The translations under genes were made by a program, and so were the position numbers. Of a DNA stretch of 64,000 nt, positions 50,907 to 57,957 are shown piece by piece. The notes under the pieces are model-generated. The model did no database searches and was not told the origin of the DNA. It saw only the letters and a program-made list of their open reading frames with translations. Each line of letters starts with the position of its first letter. The first letter of the stretch is position 1. Source of the stretch: Streptomyces olivochromogenes (lineage in GTDB: Bacteria; Actinomycetota; Actinomycetes; Streptomycetales; Streptomycetaceae); NCBI RefSeq assembly GCF_001514115.1, contig NZ_KQ948451.1, positions 145,309 to 209,308 of the forward strand. Reading direction: 5' to 3'.

Positions 50907-50923
50907 GCCAGGGAGCACGTCAA
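50780..50923 (+). ncRNA. Predicted omega (re)RNA scaffold of TnpB
   Basis: By analogy with ISDra2 and IS608-like systems, the RNA is cut from the tnpB 3' end and right-end region and uses the first bases beyond the element as guide. The hairpin at 50893-50914 would be its 3' stem, and bases from 50924 (TTGCCGGTATCG...) the guide. The 5' limit is only a guess. Confidence 0.4.
50893..50914. repeat. Right-end hairpin of the IS608-like element
   Basis: Stem TCCCTGG/CCAGGGA with an 8-base loop, 6 bp before the terminal TCAA; GAAT just 5' is the right guide tetranucleotide of IS608. Confidence 0.75.
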
Positions 50924-50977
50924 TTGCCGGTATCGTCTCCGAGCCCCCGACCGCGCCCGCAGAAGGGAGCCGCAGCG

Positions 50978-52279
50978 ATGACCGGATTCCCCACCTCGCA
51001 GAGCGAGGACGCGGGCCGCGGAGCGGTCGAGGCGACAGACTCCGTGGCGGACGCGACGGACGCGGTGGCCGCCCAGGAGACGGGCGAGGAGCCCAACGGC
51101 CCCTTCAAGGCGATCCCTTCTGGCCTGCACCACCATCTCCGGCCGTTTTTCACCGACATCAGGGAAGAGGTCGTACGGGCGATCAAGACCGAGATCCCGG
51201 AGTACGCGCGCCCGACGGACGACACGTACATGCAGGTCGTGCGGCGGGGTGTCGAGCACGCCCTGCAGGGGTTCCTGGAGCGGATGGCGCAGCCGGACAC
51301 CGACTGGGAGCCGGTGAAGGAGACCTACCGGCGCATCGGGCGGGGCGAGGCGGACGAGGGGCGCAGTCTCGACTCGTTCCAGTCCGCGCTGCGGCTCGGC
51401 GCGCGGGTGACATGGCGTCGGATCAACGCGCTGGTCGACGCCGAACTGCTGCCGCGCAATGTGCTGGCCGCGTTCGGCGAGGCGCTGTTCCTGCACTTGG
51501 ACGAGATGGCGGCCGCGACGACCGCGGGCTACACGGAGGCACGGCTGCACCGGGCGGGCGAGTTGCAGCAGCGGCGGGCCCGGCTCCTCGATCTGCTCAC
51601 CGCCGATCCGCCGGCGTCGGCCGAGGCGATCAGCGAGCTCGCGCACACCGCGGGGTGGCCGGTGCCGAGGGCGCTGGCGGTGGTCGCGATCGACCGCGGG
51701 CCGCGGCCCGCGGCGGCGCGGCCCATCGTGCCGCCGGAGTTCCTCGCCCGGTTCGACGTCCAGCCGGCCGTCCTCGTCGTGCCCGATCCGGAGGGGCCGG
51801 GGCGGGCGCGGGCGGTCTCCGGGGCGCTGCACGGGTTACGTACGGCGATGGGGCCCACCGTGGCGCTGCACGAGGGCGCCCGGTCGCTGCGCTGGGCGGC
51901 CGAGGCGCTGGAGCTGGTGCGGCGGGGCATCCTGCCCGACACGGAGATGGTGCGCTGCCAGGAGCACCTGGCCACGCTCCTGCTCTTCCGGGACGAGGCG
52001 TTGGTGGACGCGATGGCCGAACGCCGTCTGAGCCCGCTGGAGCGGATGCGCTCGCCGCAGCGGGAGCGGCTCGCCGAGACGCTGCTGACCTGGCTGCAGA
52101 GCGGCCACAACGCGAGTGAGGTGGCGGCGCGGCTCGCCGTGCACCCGCAGACGGTGCGCTATCGGATGCGGCAGCTGGACGAGTTGTTCGGCGAGCGGCT
52201 CCACGATCCGACGGCCCAGTTCGAGATGCAGCTCGCGCTGCGGGCGCTGACGCTGCGGCGGGCCGCCGAGGCTCGGTGA
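50978..52279 (+). CDS. PucR-like helix-turn-helix regulator
   Basis: Regulator of 433 residues. The ATG at 50978 follows GAAGGGAG. After an acidic low-complexity start (about 1-40), a helical sensor domain occupies 50-200 (HHHLRPFFTDIREEVVRAIKTEIPEYARPTDDTYMQVVRRGVEHALQGFLERM). The C-terminal HTH is at about 365-410: LAETLLTWLQSGHNASEVAARLAVHPQTVRYRMRQLDELFG. Relatives often neighbour fatty-acyl-AMP ligases or thioesterases; the FAAL gene lies beyond the IS, so the IS has probably separated a regulator from its target promoter. The upstream 54 bp after the IS is short. Confidence 0.8.
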   Translation: MTGFPTSQSEDAGRGAVEATDSVADATDAVAAQETGEEPNGPFKAIPSGLHHHLRPFFTDIREEVVRAIKTEIPEYARPTDDTYMQVVRRGVEHALQGFLERMAQPDTDWEPVKETYRRIGRGEADEGRSLDSFQSALRLGARVTWRRINALVDAELLPRNVLAAFGEALFLHLDEMAAATTAGYTEARLHRAGELQQRRARLLDLLTADPPASAEAISELAHTAGWPVPRALAVVAIDRGPRPAAARPIVPPEFLARFDVQPAVLVVPDPEGPGRARAVSGALHGLRTAMGPTVALHEGARSLRWAAEALELVRRGILPDTEMVRCQEHLATLLLFRDEALVDAMAERRLSPLERMRSPQRERLAETLLTWLQSGHNASEVAARLAVHPQTVRYRMRQLDELFGERLHDPTAQFEMQLALRALTLRRAAEAR

Positions 52280-52282
52280 CAC

Positions 52283-53875
52283 TCACGCCCTGCGGAGTGT
52301 GCGGTTGGCGCCCGCGGCCGCCGTCGTCGCGAGCAGCCAGCCGAGGCAGACCAGGACCGCGGCCGCCCACTGGAGTCCGCCGCGCGGGCTGAACGCCTGC
52401 TCCTGTCCGAAGTCGACGAGCGGCAGTACCAGGTCGAAGGTGTAGATGGCGGCCTGGAAGCGGGGCGGCTTGCCCGGGTCGACGGGCTGCGGGGGCCAGC
52501 GGGTGAACAGCAGGATCCCGCTGAGCACGATCGCGCACAGCCACCACACGGCGCGCATCGGCAGATAGCCGTAGCCGACGGTGATGTCCTGGAGGCCGCT
52601 CCACACCCGCCCCGGCCACGGCAGGGTGGTGCGCAGCCGCCGCTGCTTGGCGAGCAGGACCGTACGGGCATCGCCGTCGTGCCCGTGCTGGCGGTAGGCG
52701 GCGGCCAGTTGCTCGTAGGGCTGCGGGGTGAAGCCCTCGGGGTCGCGGCCGAGCAGGGGAAGCCGTTGCGCGGCGGGGAGTTGGGGCAGCAGGCTGTCGT
52801 AGACCACGCCCTCCATGCGCAGCGCCGTGGGCCAGCTGTCCGGGGTGCCGCTCAGGACGGTGACGCGGGTGTGGCTGAGGTCGACGGTGCCGCGTACGGG
52901 TGCGCGGAAGCGCATGTCGAGTTCGGAGGCGGTGGAGCGGCGGCTGAGGAGGGCGGGCTGTCCGACGGGGGCGTCGATGAGCCCGTCCTTGAAGCAGAAC
53001 CGGCTGCGTACGGTGACGCTGCTCATGGAGAGCCGGCCGTGCGCGGTGAAACCGTCGCAGAGGTTGAACTCGGCCCCGACGTCTATGCCGTGGGCGCGCA
53101 GCGCGGGCCCGTGCTCAGCGGTCAGCGAGGCGTCCTCGAAGAGCGCGCCGCCGCCGACCCGGGCGTCGCACAGATCGACCGTGCCCTCGGCGACGAGGCC
53201 GCCGCGGCAGTTCAGGTCGCCCCCTATGTGCAGCCGGTTGGCCTTCAGCGCCATCCCGGTCGGGTTGCGCAGCTCGGCGCGCTTGAGCACGACACTGCCC
53301 CGCACGGAGGTGTCCCGCAGGTCGGTGCAGCCGTCGACGCGCAGGCCCGAGCCCGCCTGGATGTCCCCTCCGACGGTGGCGCACAGCAGTTGCAGCGCGC
53401 CTTCGCCGCGGCGCTCGCCGTGCCCGGTGAGCGTGCTGTCCTCCAGGTGCAGGGTGCCGCCGATCGAGGCGCCGTAGAGATCGATGGGACCTTCCACCCG
53501 GCACCGGGTGAGCTCGCACTGCCGGCCGATCGTGACGCCGACCGCGGAGAGGCCGGGCAGTACGCAGTCGCGCAGCTCCAGCGCCCCCAGGGACGCGCCG
53601 TCGAGGCAGGGGACCTGCTCGAAACGGCAGGAGCGCAGCCGTAGTGTCCCCGTGACGACCGCCTCGGCCAGGTCGAGGCGCCCGGTGATCCGTACGTCCC
53701 TGAGCCTGAGCCTCGGCAGGTGGCCCGGTTCGGCGGGCGGCGGCGCGAGCAGCAGCCGGCGCACCACCGACGCCCGGACCTCGCCCCCGTCCGCGTACCA
53801 CTCCCCCCTGCGGAACGCGGCCCACATGCCCCGCTCACTCCCGCTCCAACCACCCGGCGCGAGGCTGCCCGACAC
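52283..53875 (-). CDS. Beta-solenoid membrane protein of unknown function
   Basis: A 530-residue protein I cannot name. The first 380 residues are a run of regular short strands with ladder-like spacing (LRLRDVRITGRLDLAEAVVTGTLRLRSCRFEQVPCLDGASLGALELRDC...), similar to bactofilin or pentapeptide-repeat beta-helices and rich in Gly, Leu, Cys and Asp. After a charged linker (KQRRLRTTLPW), three membrane segments end the protein (PMRAVWWLCAIVLSGILLF, IYTFDLVLPLVDF, LQWAAAVLVCLGWLLATTAAAG). The GTG start has GGAGGGGGAG upstream. It may be a cytoplasmic scaffold anchored at the membrane. It is convergent with the PucR-like gene, 3 bp apart. Confidence 0.7.
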   Translation of the reverse strand: MSGSLAPGGWSGSERGMWAAFRRGEWYADGGEVRASVVRRLLLAPPPAEPGHLPRLRLRDVRITGRLDLAEAVVTGTLRLRSCRFEQVPCLDGASLGALELRDCVLPGLSAVGVTIGRQCELTRCRVEGPIDLYGASIGGTLHLEDSTLTGHGERRGEGALQLLCATVGGDIQAGSGLRVDGCTDLRDTSVRGSVVLKRAELRNPTGMALKANRLHIGGDLNCRGGLVAEGTVDLCDARVGGGALFEDASLTAEHGPALRAHGIDVGAEFNLCDGFTAHGRLSMSSVTVRSRFCFKDGLIDAPVGQPALLSRRSTASELDMRFRAPVRGTVDLSHTRVTVLSGTPDSWPTALRMEGVVYDSLLPQLPAAQRLPLLGRDPEGFTPQPYEQLAAAYRQHGHDGDARTVLLAKQRRLRTTLPWPGRVWSGLQDITVGYGYLPMRAVWWLCAIVLSGILLFTRWPPQPVDPGKPPRFQAAIYTFDLVLPLVDFGQEQAFSPRGGLQWAAAVLVCLGWLLATTAAAGANRTLRRA

Positions 53876-53959
53876 GTCAACTCCCCCTCCGGCAACGGAA
53901 AACGCAGCATCGCTACCCCAGGGGGCGCGCGGGGCAACCTGAAGCGCCCCGTGACTTCC

Positions 53960-53994
53960 TGGACAGTCGTCCAGCTATAGTGGACACCTGTCCA
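53960..53994. promoter_or_regulatory. Twin TGGAC palindromes flanking a -10 box (DUF1304/TetR promoter)
   Basis: TGGACAGTCGTCCA (53960-53973) and TGGACACCTGTCCA (53981-53994) are centred 21 bp apart with TATAGT (53976-53981) between, and GTGACT (53951-53956) at 19 bp as a possible -35. The outer arms also pair as CCTGGACAG/CTGTCCAGG. This fits autorepression by the downstream TetR. Confidence 0.65.
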
Positions 53995-54050
53995 GGAAAT
54001 ATCCGTCCAGGGACACCGTGGACAACCGTGTACGAGGGAGCTTGCTGACG

Positions 54051-54413
54051 ATGGAGACGGTCGCGAACGTGCTGGTGGGCCTGGTGGCCGCGCTGCACGC
54101 GTACATACTCGTGCTGGAGATGTTCCTGTGGGAGAAGAAGCCGGGGCGCGGCCTGCACGGCTTCGACCCGGAGATGGCCCGGGCGACCGCGCCGTTGGCC
54201 GCCAACCAGGGGCTCTACAACGGGTTTCTCGCGGCGGGCCTGGTGTGGGGGCTGATCGCCGCCGATCCGACCGGGTTCCGCGTCCAGGTCTTCTTCCTGG
54301 TGTGCGTCGTGGTCGCCGGGGTGTACGGGGCGCTCACCGCCAACCGCCGCATCCTCTTCGCGCAGGCCCTGCCCGGCGCGCTCGCCCTGGCCGCCGTCCT
54401 GCTCGCGCGGTGA
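54051..54413 (+). CDS. DUF1304 membrane protein
   Basis: Small membrane protein of 120 residues with 4 hydrophobic segments. METVANVLVGLVAALHAYILVLEMFLWEKKPGRGLHGFD opens it, and APLAANQGLYNGFLAAGLVWGLI is the second conserved block of the DUF1304 group; function unknown. The ATG at 54051 is used because it matches the family start; a GTG at 54018 is the alternative. The ribosome site GGGAG is 12 bases upstream, rather far. Its stop overlaps the GTG of the TetR gene, and both are under the TGGAC palindrome promoter. Confidence 0.88.
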   Translation: METVANVLVGLVAALHAYILVLEMFLWEKKPGRGLHGFDPEMARATAPLAANQGLYNGFLAAGLVWGLIAADPTGFRVQVFFLVCVVVAGVYGALTANRRILFAQALPGALALAAVLLAR

Positions 54414-54964
54414 CGCCCGAGGACCCGCGGGCCGCCCGCACCCGCGAGAAGCTGCGCCGGGCGCTCCTCGCGGAGTGCGCCGAGCACCCGCTGGAGGAGG
54501 TCGGCGTCGCCGCGCTGGTGCGGCGGGCCGGGGTCGGCCGGGCCACCTTCTACGTGCACTACGCCGACCTGGAGGCACTGGCCGTCGACGCCTGCGCCGA
54601 TGTCGTACGGGAGGCCGTGGAGGCGCTGCACGCGTGGCGCGGGCGGCCCGACCCGGTGTCCGCGCCGCCCGCCCTGCTCGCGTTCTTCGCCGACCTCGCC
54701 CCGCACGCCGGCCTCTACCGCGCGCTGCTGAGCCCGGGTGGGGGCGGCCCGCTCGGGCACGTCCTCCATCGCGACCTGCGCGCCCGCAGCCTGGCCGAGC
54801 GCACCCTCGCGGGCGCCGCGGACGCCCCGCTGGTGGCCTCCGCGGTCGCCGCCACGTTCGCGGGGGTGCTCGCCGACTGGCTGCACGGACTCCTTGAGGG
54901 CACCCCGGAGGAAGTCGCCGACCAGGTCTGGCAGTTGCTGGTCGCCCTGCACATGAGCCGCTGA
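54410..54964 (+). CDS. TetR-family repressor coupled to DUF1304
   Basis: Repressor of 184 residues: TREKLRRALLAECAEHPLEEVGVAALVRRAGVGRATFYVHYADLEALAVDACADVV is the HTH (about 10-65), followed by a short ligand domain with FFADLAPHAGLYRALLSPGGGGPLGHVL, as in TetR_C_7-like proteins. GTG start in a GTGA overlap with the DUF1304 stop, so the pair is translated together. The probable site is the twin TGGAC palindrome upstream of the operon (53960-53994), giving a self-regulated unit. Confidence 0.88.
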   Translation: MTPEDPRAARTREKLRRALLAECAEHPLEEVGVAALVRRAGVGRATFYVHYADLEALAVDACADVVREAVEALHAWRGRPDPVSAPPALLAFFADLAPHAGLYRALLSPGGGGPLGHVLHRDLRARSLAERTLAGAADAPLVASAVAATFAGVLADWLHGLLEGTPEEVADQVWQLLVALHMSR

Positions 54965-54968
54965 AGTC

Positions 54969-55823
54969 TCACTTGCAGGCCACCCGCTCCTTCGTGGCGG
55001 GCCATGCCTCCACCCCGTGGTTCGTGCGTACGTACGCCGTGGCCTTGTCGTCCGTCAGCCAGAGCGCCCAGTCATGGAAGCGGTATCCGGTGTCGTGCGC
55101 GACTGCGGGCATACGGACGTCCCCCTTGTACGCCGCGGTGAGCAGCTCGCTCCCGAGCACCCCGTGCGGATCACGGGCGTATTGCCTGACGTCCTTGCGC
55201 CCGCCCAACGCGAGGAAGTGGACGCTCTGCCAATCGCAGTGCTCCGGCCCCGTCGAGCTGCTCACCGTCGTGGTGGGCAGGCGACGGCCGTCCCGGTCGG
55301 TCCAGATCTCGAACCTGTCGTCCGTGAAACTCGCGGGGAGTTCGGCCGGGTCGCAGGAGGCGTTGGTCTCCGGGCCCCAACCGGGGCGGTCCGGCTGGTC
55401 CTTGGCGACGACAACGGCGATCTTGGTCCTGCCGTCGACGTCGTACGAGAACAGGACGCGGCCCGCCGACCTGCGCTCCACCCGGTAGCCGTGATCGGGC
55501 AGTTCGGGCTGGTCCATGTCGAAGTACGCGTTCAGGCCCTCCTCCGGCGTCGAGCCGCCGTCACGCTCGGCCCACCCGTCGCCCCCACCTCCCGAGTAGA
55601 TCGCGCCGTCGCACTCCAACGCCCGGCCGGCCGCGCCCGAGCTCTCCTCGAATTCTCGGGCGCTGCCGTCCGCGCTCTCCCTGAACGGCAGGTCCAGCCG
55701 CCCCGCGTACGGCGTCGCCGGTGGCGTACCGGTGACGACGAGGCCCTCGCGCACCCCGTCGTCGTCGCACCCCACCGCCGCCAGTCCCACCAGCGCCACC
55801 GCCGCCACGATCCCTTTGCGCAT
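54969..55823 (-). CDS. Putative lipoprotein of unknown function
   Basis: Secreted lipoprotein of 284 residues: MRKGIVAAVALVGLAAVGC has lipobox LAAVGC. The mature domain has no family I recognise; it contains several cysteines (ECDGAIYSGGGG, NASCDPAELP, EHCDWQSVHFLALGG, RVACK) that may form disulphides, and WALWLTDDKATAYVRTNHGVEAWP near the end. It may be a sensor or binding protein of the actinomycete envelope. It stands alone, 3' to 3' with the TetR gene by 4 bp. A 22-bp tandem repeat array lies upstream and might affect its promoter. Confidence 0.75.
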   Translation of the reverse strand: MRKGIVAAVALVGLAAVGCDDDGVREGLVVTGTPPATPYAGRLDLPFRESADGSAREFEESSGAAGRALECDGAIYSGGGGDGWAERDGGSTPEEGLNAYFDMDQPELPDHGYRVERRSAGRVLFSYDVDGRTKIAVVVAKDQPDRPGWGPETNASCDPAELPASFTDDRFEIWTDRDGRRLPTTTVSSSTGPEHCDWQSVHFLALGGRKDVRQYARDPHGVLGSELLTAAYKGDVRMPAVAHDTGYRFHDWALWLTDDKATAYVRTNHGVEAWPATKERVACK

Positions 55824-55879
55824 CCCGCCCCCTGTTCGACGAACGCTCGCTGTCCCTCCTCCGACGCACGAGGGACCGT

Positions 55880-55967
55880 GATCGTTCGTACGGGGGGCGC
55901 TGAGCGAGCGTACGGGGGGACGGCGAGCGATCGCACGGGGGACGACGAGCGATCGTCGCTCAGCGAG
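55880..55967. repeat. 22-bp tandem repeats upstream of the lipoprotein gene
   Basis: Units begin at 55880, 55902, 55924 and 55946, each with GAGCGA/GATCG then CGTACGGGGG-like sequence. The last unit loses the G run and runs into the last codons of the GlxA gene. Perfect period, diverged letters. Confidence 0.7.
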
Positions 55968-56916
55968 CCGCCTGGAACGTGCGCCGGTAGGCCCCCGGCG
56001 AGACGCCGATCGCCGCGTGCAGGTGCTGGCGGAGCGAGGTGCCCGTCGCGAAACCGACCTCGCCGGCGATCTGGTCCACCGAGAGGTCGCTGGACTCCAG
56101 CAGATGGCGGGCCCGGACGACGCGCTGCTGGATGAGCCAGCGGCCGGGGCTCATGCCCACCTCGTCGTTGAAGCGGCGGGCGAAGGTGCGCAGGCTCATG
56201 CGGGAGTGTCCCGCGAGATCGGCCAGGGTCAGCGGGTCACCCAGTCGGGCGAGAGCCCACCCACGGGTCGCCGCCGTGCTGGTCGCCGCCGTGTCCGGCA
56301 CGGGCTGCTCGATGTACTGGGCCTGACCGCCGTCGCGCCAGGGCGGCACCACACAGCGCCGGGCCACCTTGTTGGCCAGCTCGCTGCCGTGGTCGTTGCG
56401 CAGGATGTGCAGACAGACGTCGACGCCGGAGGCGGCACCGGCGGAGGTGAGGATCGTGCCGTCGTCCACGAAGAGCACGTCCGCGTCCAGGGACACCCGC
56501 GGGAACAGGCGCCGGAAATCGTCGGCCAGCTGCCAGTGCGTGGTCGCCCGCCGCCCGTCCAGGAGACCGGCCGCCGCCAGCACGAACGCGCCCGTGCAGA
56601 TGGAGACGATGCGGGTGCCCGGGCGGATGAGGGCGAGCGCGGCGGTGACCTCGGCGGGGAGCTCCGCGGTCACGGCGGCCGGGTCCATGGCGGGGATCAC
56701 CACCGTGTCCGCCGTGCCCAGCACCTCGGGACCGTGCTCGACGGTGACCGAGAAGTCCGCGTTGCAGCGCACCGGGCGACCGTCGACGGTGCAGGTCAGC
56801 ACCTCGTACCGGCCGTCCGCGGCGCCGAAGATCCGGCTGGGGATGCCCAGCTCGAAGGGGTAGACACCGTCCAGCGCCAGGACGACCACGCGCTCCACAC
56901 GCTCCACTCGACTCAT
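55960..56916 (-). CDS. GlxA-type transcriptional regulator (DJ-1/PfpI + AraC HTH)
   Basis: Regulator of 318 residues joining a DJ-1/PfpI-like class I amidotransferase domain (about 8-180) to a C-terminal AraC HTH (about 215-315). The nucleophile elbow is IVSICTGAFVLAAAGLLDGRRATTHW with the Cys near 107. The HTH is MSLRTFARRFNDEVGMSPGRWLIQQRVVRARHLLESSDLSVDQIAGEVGFATGTSLRQHLHAAIGVSPGAYRRTF. It is divergent from the quinone-oxidoreductase-like gene, with a perfect palindrome (56937-56950) between them, so it likely controls that gene. The last codons overlap a 22-bp repeat array. Confidence 0.9.
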   Translation of the reverse strand: MSRVERVERVVVLALDGVYPFELGIPSRIFGAADGRYEVLTCTVDGRPVRCNADFSVTVEHGPEVLGTADTVVIPAMDPAAVTAELPAEVTAALALIRPGTRIVSICTGAFVLAAAGLLDGRRATTHWQLADDFRRLFPRVSLDADVLFVDDGTILTSAGAASGVDVCLHILRNDHGSELANKVARRCVVPPWRDGGQAQYIEQPVPDTAATSTAATRGWALARLGDPLTLADLAGHSRMSLRTFARRFNDEVGMSPGRWLIQQRVVRARHLLESSDLSVDQIAGEVGFATGTSLRQHLHAAIGVSPGAYRRTFQAAR

Positions 56917-56936
56917 GGCACGATCCTATCGAAGGT

Positions 56937-56950
56937 TGGCAATCTTGCCA
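56937..56950. promoter_or_regulatory. Palindrome TGGCAA-TC-TTGCCA
   Basis: Perfect 14-bp palindrome, 20 bp before the GlxA start and 35 bp before the oxidoreductase start; the shared, divergent regulatory region. A regulator binding here would affect both genes. Confidence 0.6.
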
Positions 56951-56985
56951 TTTCGCGGAGCGCGCCGGCCCGGCACGCTGTCTTC

Positions 56986-57936
56986 ATGAGCACTGCGAAC
57001 ACGATGCGCGCGATCAGTCAGGACGTCCTCGGCGGGCCCGAGGTACTCAAGGAAGTGGAGACGGAGCGGCCGGCACCCGGGCCGAGCGAGGTACTGGTGC
57101 GGGTGCGGGCGGCCGGGGTCAACCCGACCGACTGGAAGCACCGGGCGACGGGCGGATTCCTGGGGCAGCCGCCCTTCGTCCTGGGCTGGGACGTCTCCGG
57201 AGTGGTGGAGGCCGTCGGGGTCGGCGTCACCCTGTACGAGCCCGGCGACGAGGTCTTCGGCATGCTGCCCTACCCGTTCGGGCACGGCTCGCACGCCGAG
57301 TACGTGACCGCGTCCGCCCGCTCCTTCGCGCCCAAGCCGGCCGGGATCGACCACACGGAGGCGGGCGCCCTGCCGCTGGTCTCGCTGACCGCCTGGCAGG
57401 CGCTGGTCGACACGGCCGATCTGCGGCCGGGGCAGCGGGTGCTGATCCACGCCGCGGCCGGCGGCGTCGGGCATGTGGCCGTACAGATCGCCAAGGCGCG
57501 CGGCGCGTATGTGATCGGCACGGCGAGCGCGGGCAAGCACGAGTTCCTGCGCGGCCTCGGCGCCGACGAGCTGATCGACTACCGGGAGACCGACTTCACC
57601 GAGGCGGTCCGGGACGTCGACGTCGTCCTGGACACGATCGGCGGGGAGAACACCTTCAGCTCGCTGCGTGTGCTGCGCGAGGGCGGGATCGTGGTGTCGA
57701 TCCTGCCGATGGGGCCGGAGGAGCTCTACAAGGAAGCCGCGGCGCTCGGTGTGCGGGCGGCGCGGATGCTGGTGGAGGCGGACCACGCGGGCATGCGGGC
57801 GGTCGCGGACCTCGTCGACGCGGGCAAGCTGCGCGCGACGATCGCCGGGACGTTCCCCCTGGCCGACGCCGCCGAGGCGCACGCGCTCGGCGACACCGGC
57901 CGGACCACGGGGAAGCTCGTGCTCACGGTCGACTAG
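56986..57936 (+). CDS. Zinc-less NADP-dependent quinone-oxidoreductase-type enzyme
   Basis: Medium-chain dehydrogenase/reductase of 316 residues in the quinone-oxidoreductase group. The opening MRAISQDVLGGPEVLKEVETERPAPGPSEVLVRVRAAGVNPTDWKHRATGG is characteristic. HAAAGGVGHVAVQIAKARGAYVIGTAS is the NADP fold. No zinc-binding Cys cluster is seen. It reduces quinones or enones; the real substrate is unknown. The ATG at 56986 has no clear ribosome site; ATG at 57004 is an alternative. It is likely controlled by the divergent GlxA protein. Confidence 0.85.
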   Translation: MSTANTMRAISQDVLGGPEVLKEVETERPAPGPSEVLVRVRAAGVNPTDWKHRATGGFLGQPPFVLGWDVSGVVEAVGVGVTLYEPGDEVFGMLPYPFGHGSHAEYVTASARSFAPKPAGIDHTEAGALPLVSLTAWQALVDTADLRPGQRVLIHAAAGGVGHVAVQIAKARGAYVIGTASAGKHEFLRGLGADELIDYRETDFTEAVRDVDVVLDTIGGENTFSSLRVLREGGIVVSILPMGPEELYKEAAALGVRAARMLVEADHAGMRAVADLVDAGKLRATIAGTFPLADAAEAHALGDTGRTTGKLVLTVD

Positions 57937-57957
57937 AGGGCAAGTACGGGTTGTCGA

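Larger units (their letters stand above)
49141..50923. mobile_element. IS200/IS605-family element, IS608-like, complete
   Basis: Element of 1783 bp with divergent tnpA and tnpB. The left flank is TTAC (49137-49140) and the right end is TCAA (50920-50923), exactly the cleavage tetranucleotides of IS608. The left end has hairpin CCCCGGCG-TTCA-CGCCGGGG (49159-49178). The right end has hairpin TCCCTGG...CCAGGGA (50893-50914) preceded by GAAT (50890-50893), the IS608 right guide. As expected for the group there is no inverted terminal repeat or target duplication. It sits between the FAAL gene and the PucR-like gene, whose shared promoter region it splits. Confidence 0.88.

Noticed and set aside
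49141..50923. Composite transposon carrying cargo
   Set aside because: Only tnpA and tnpB lie between the recognised ends; there is no cargo gene.
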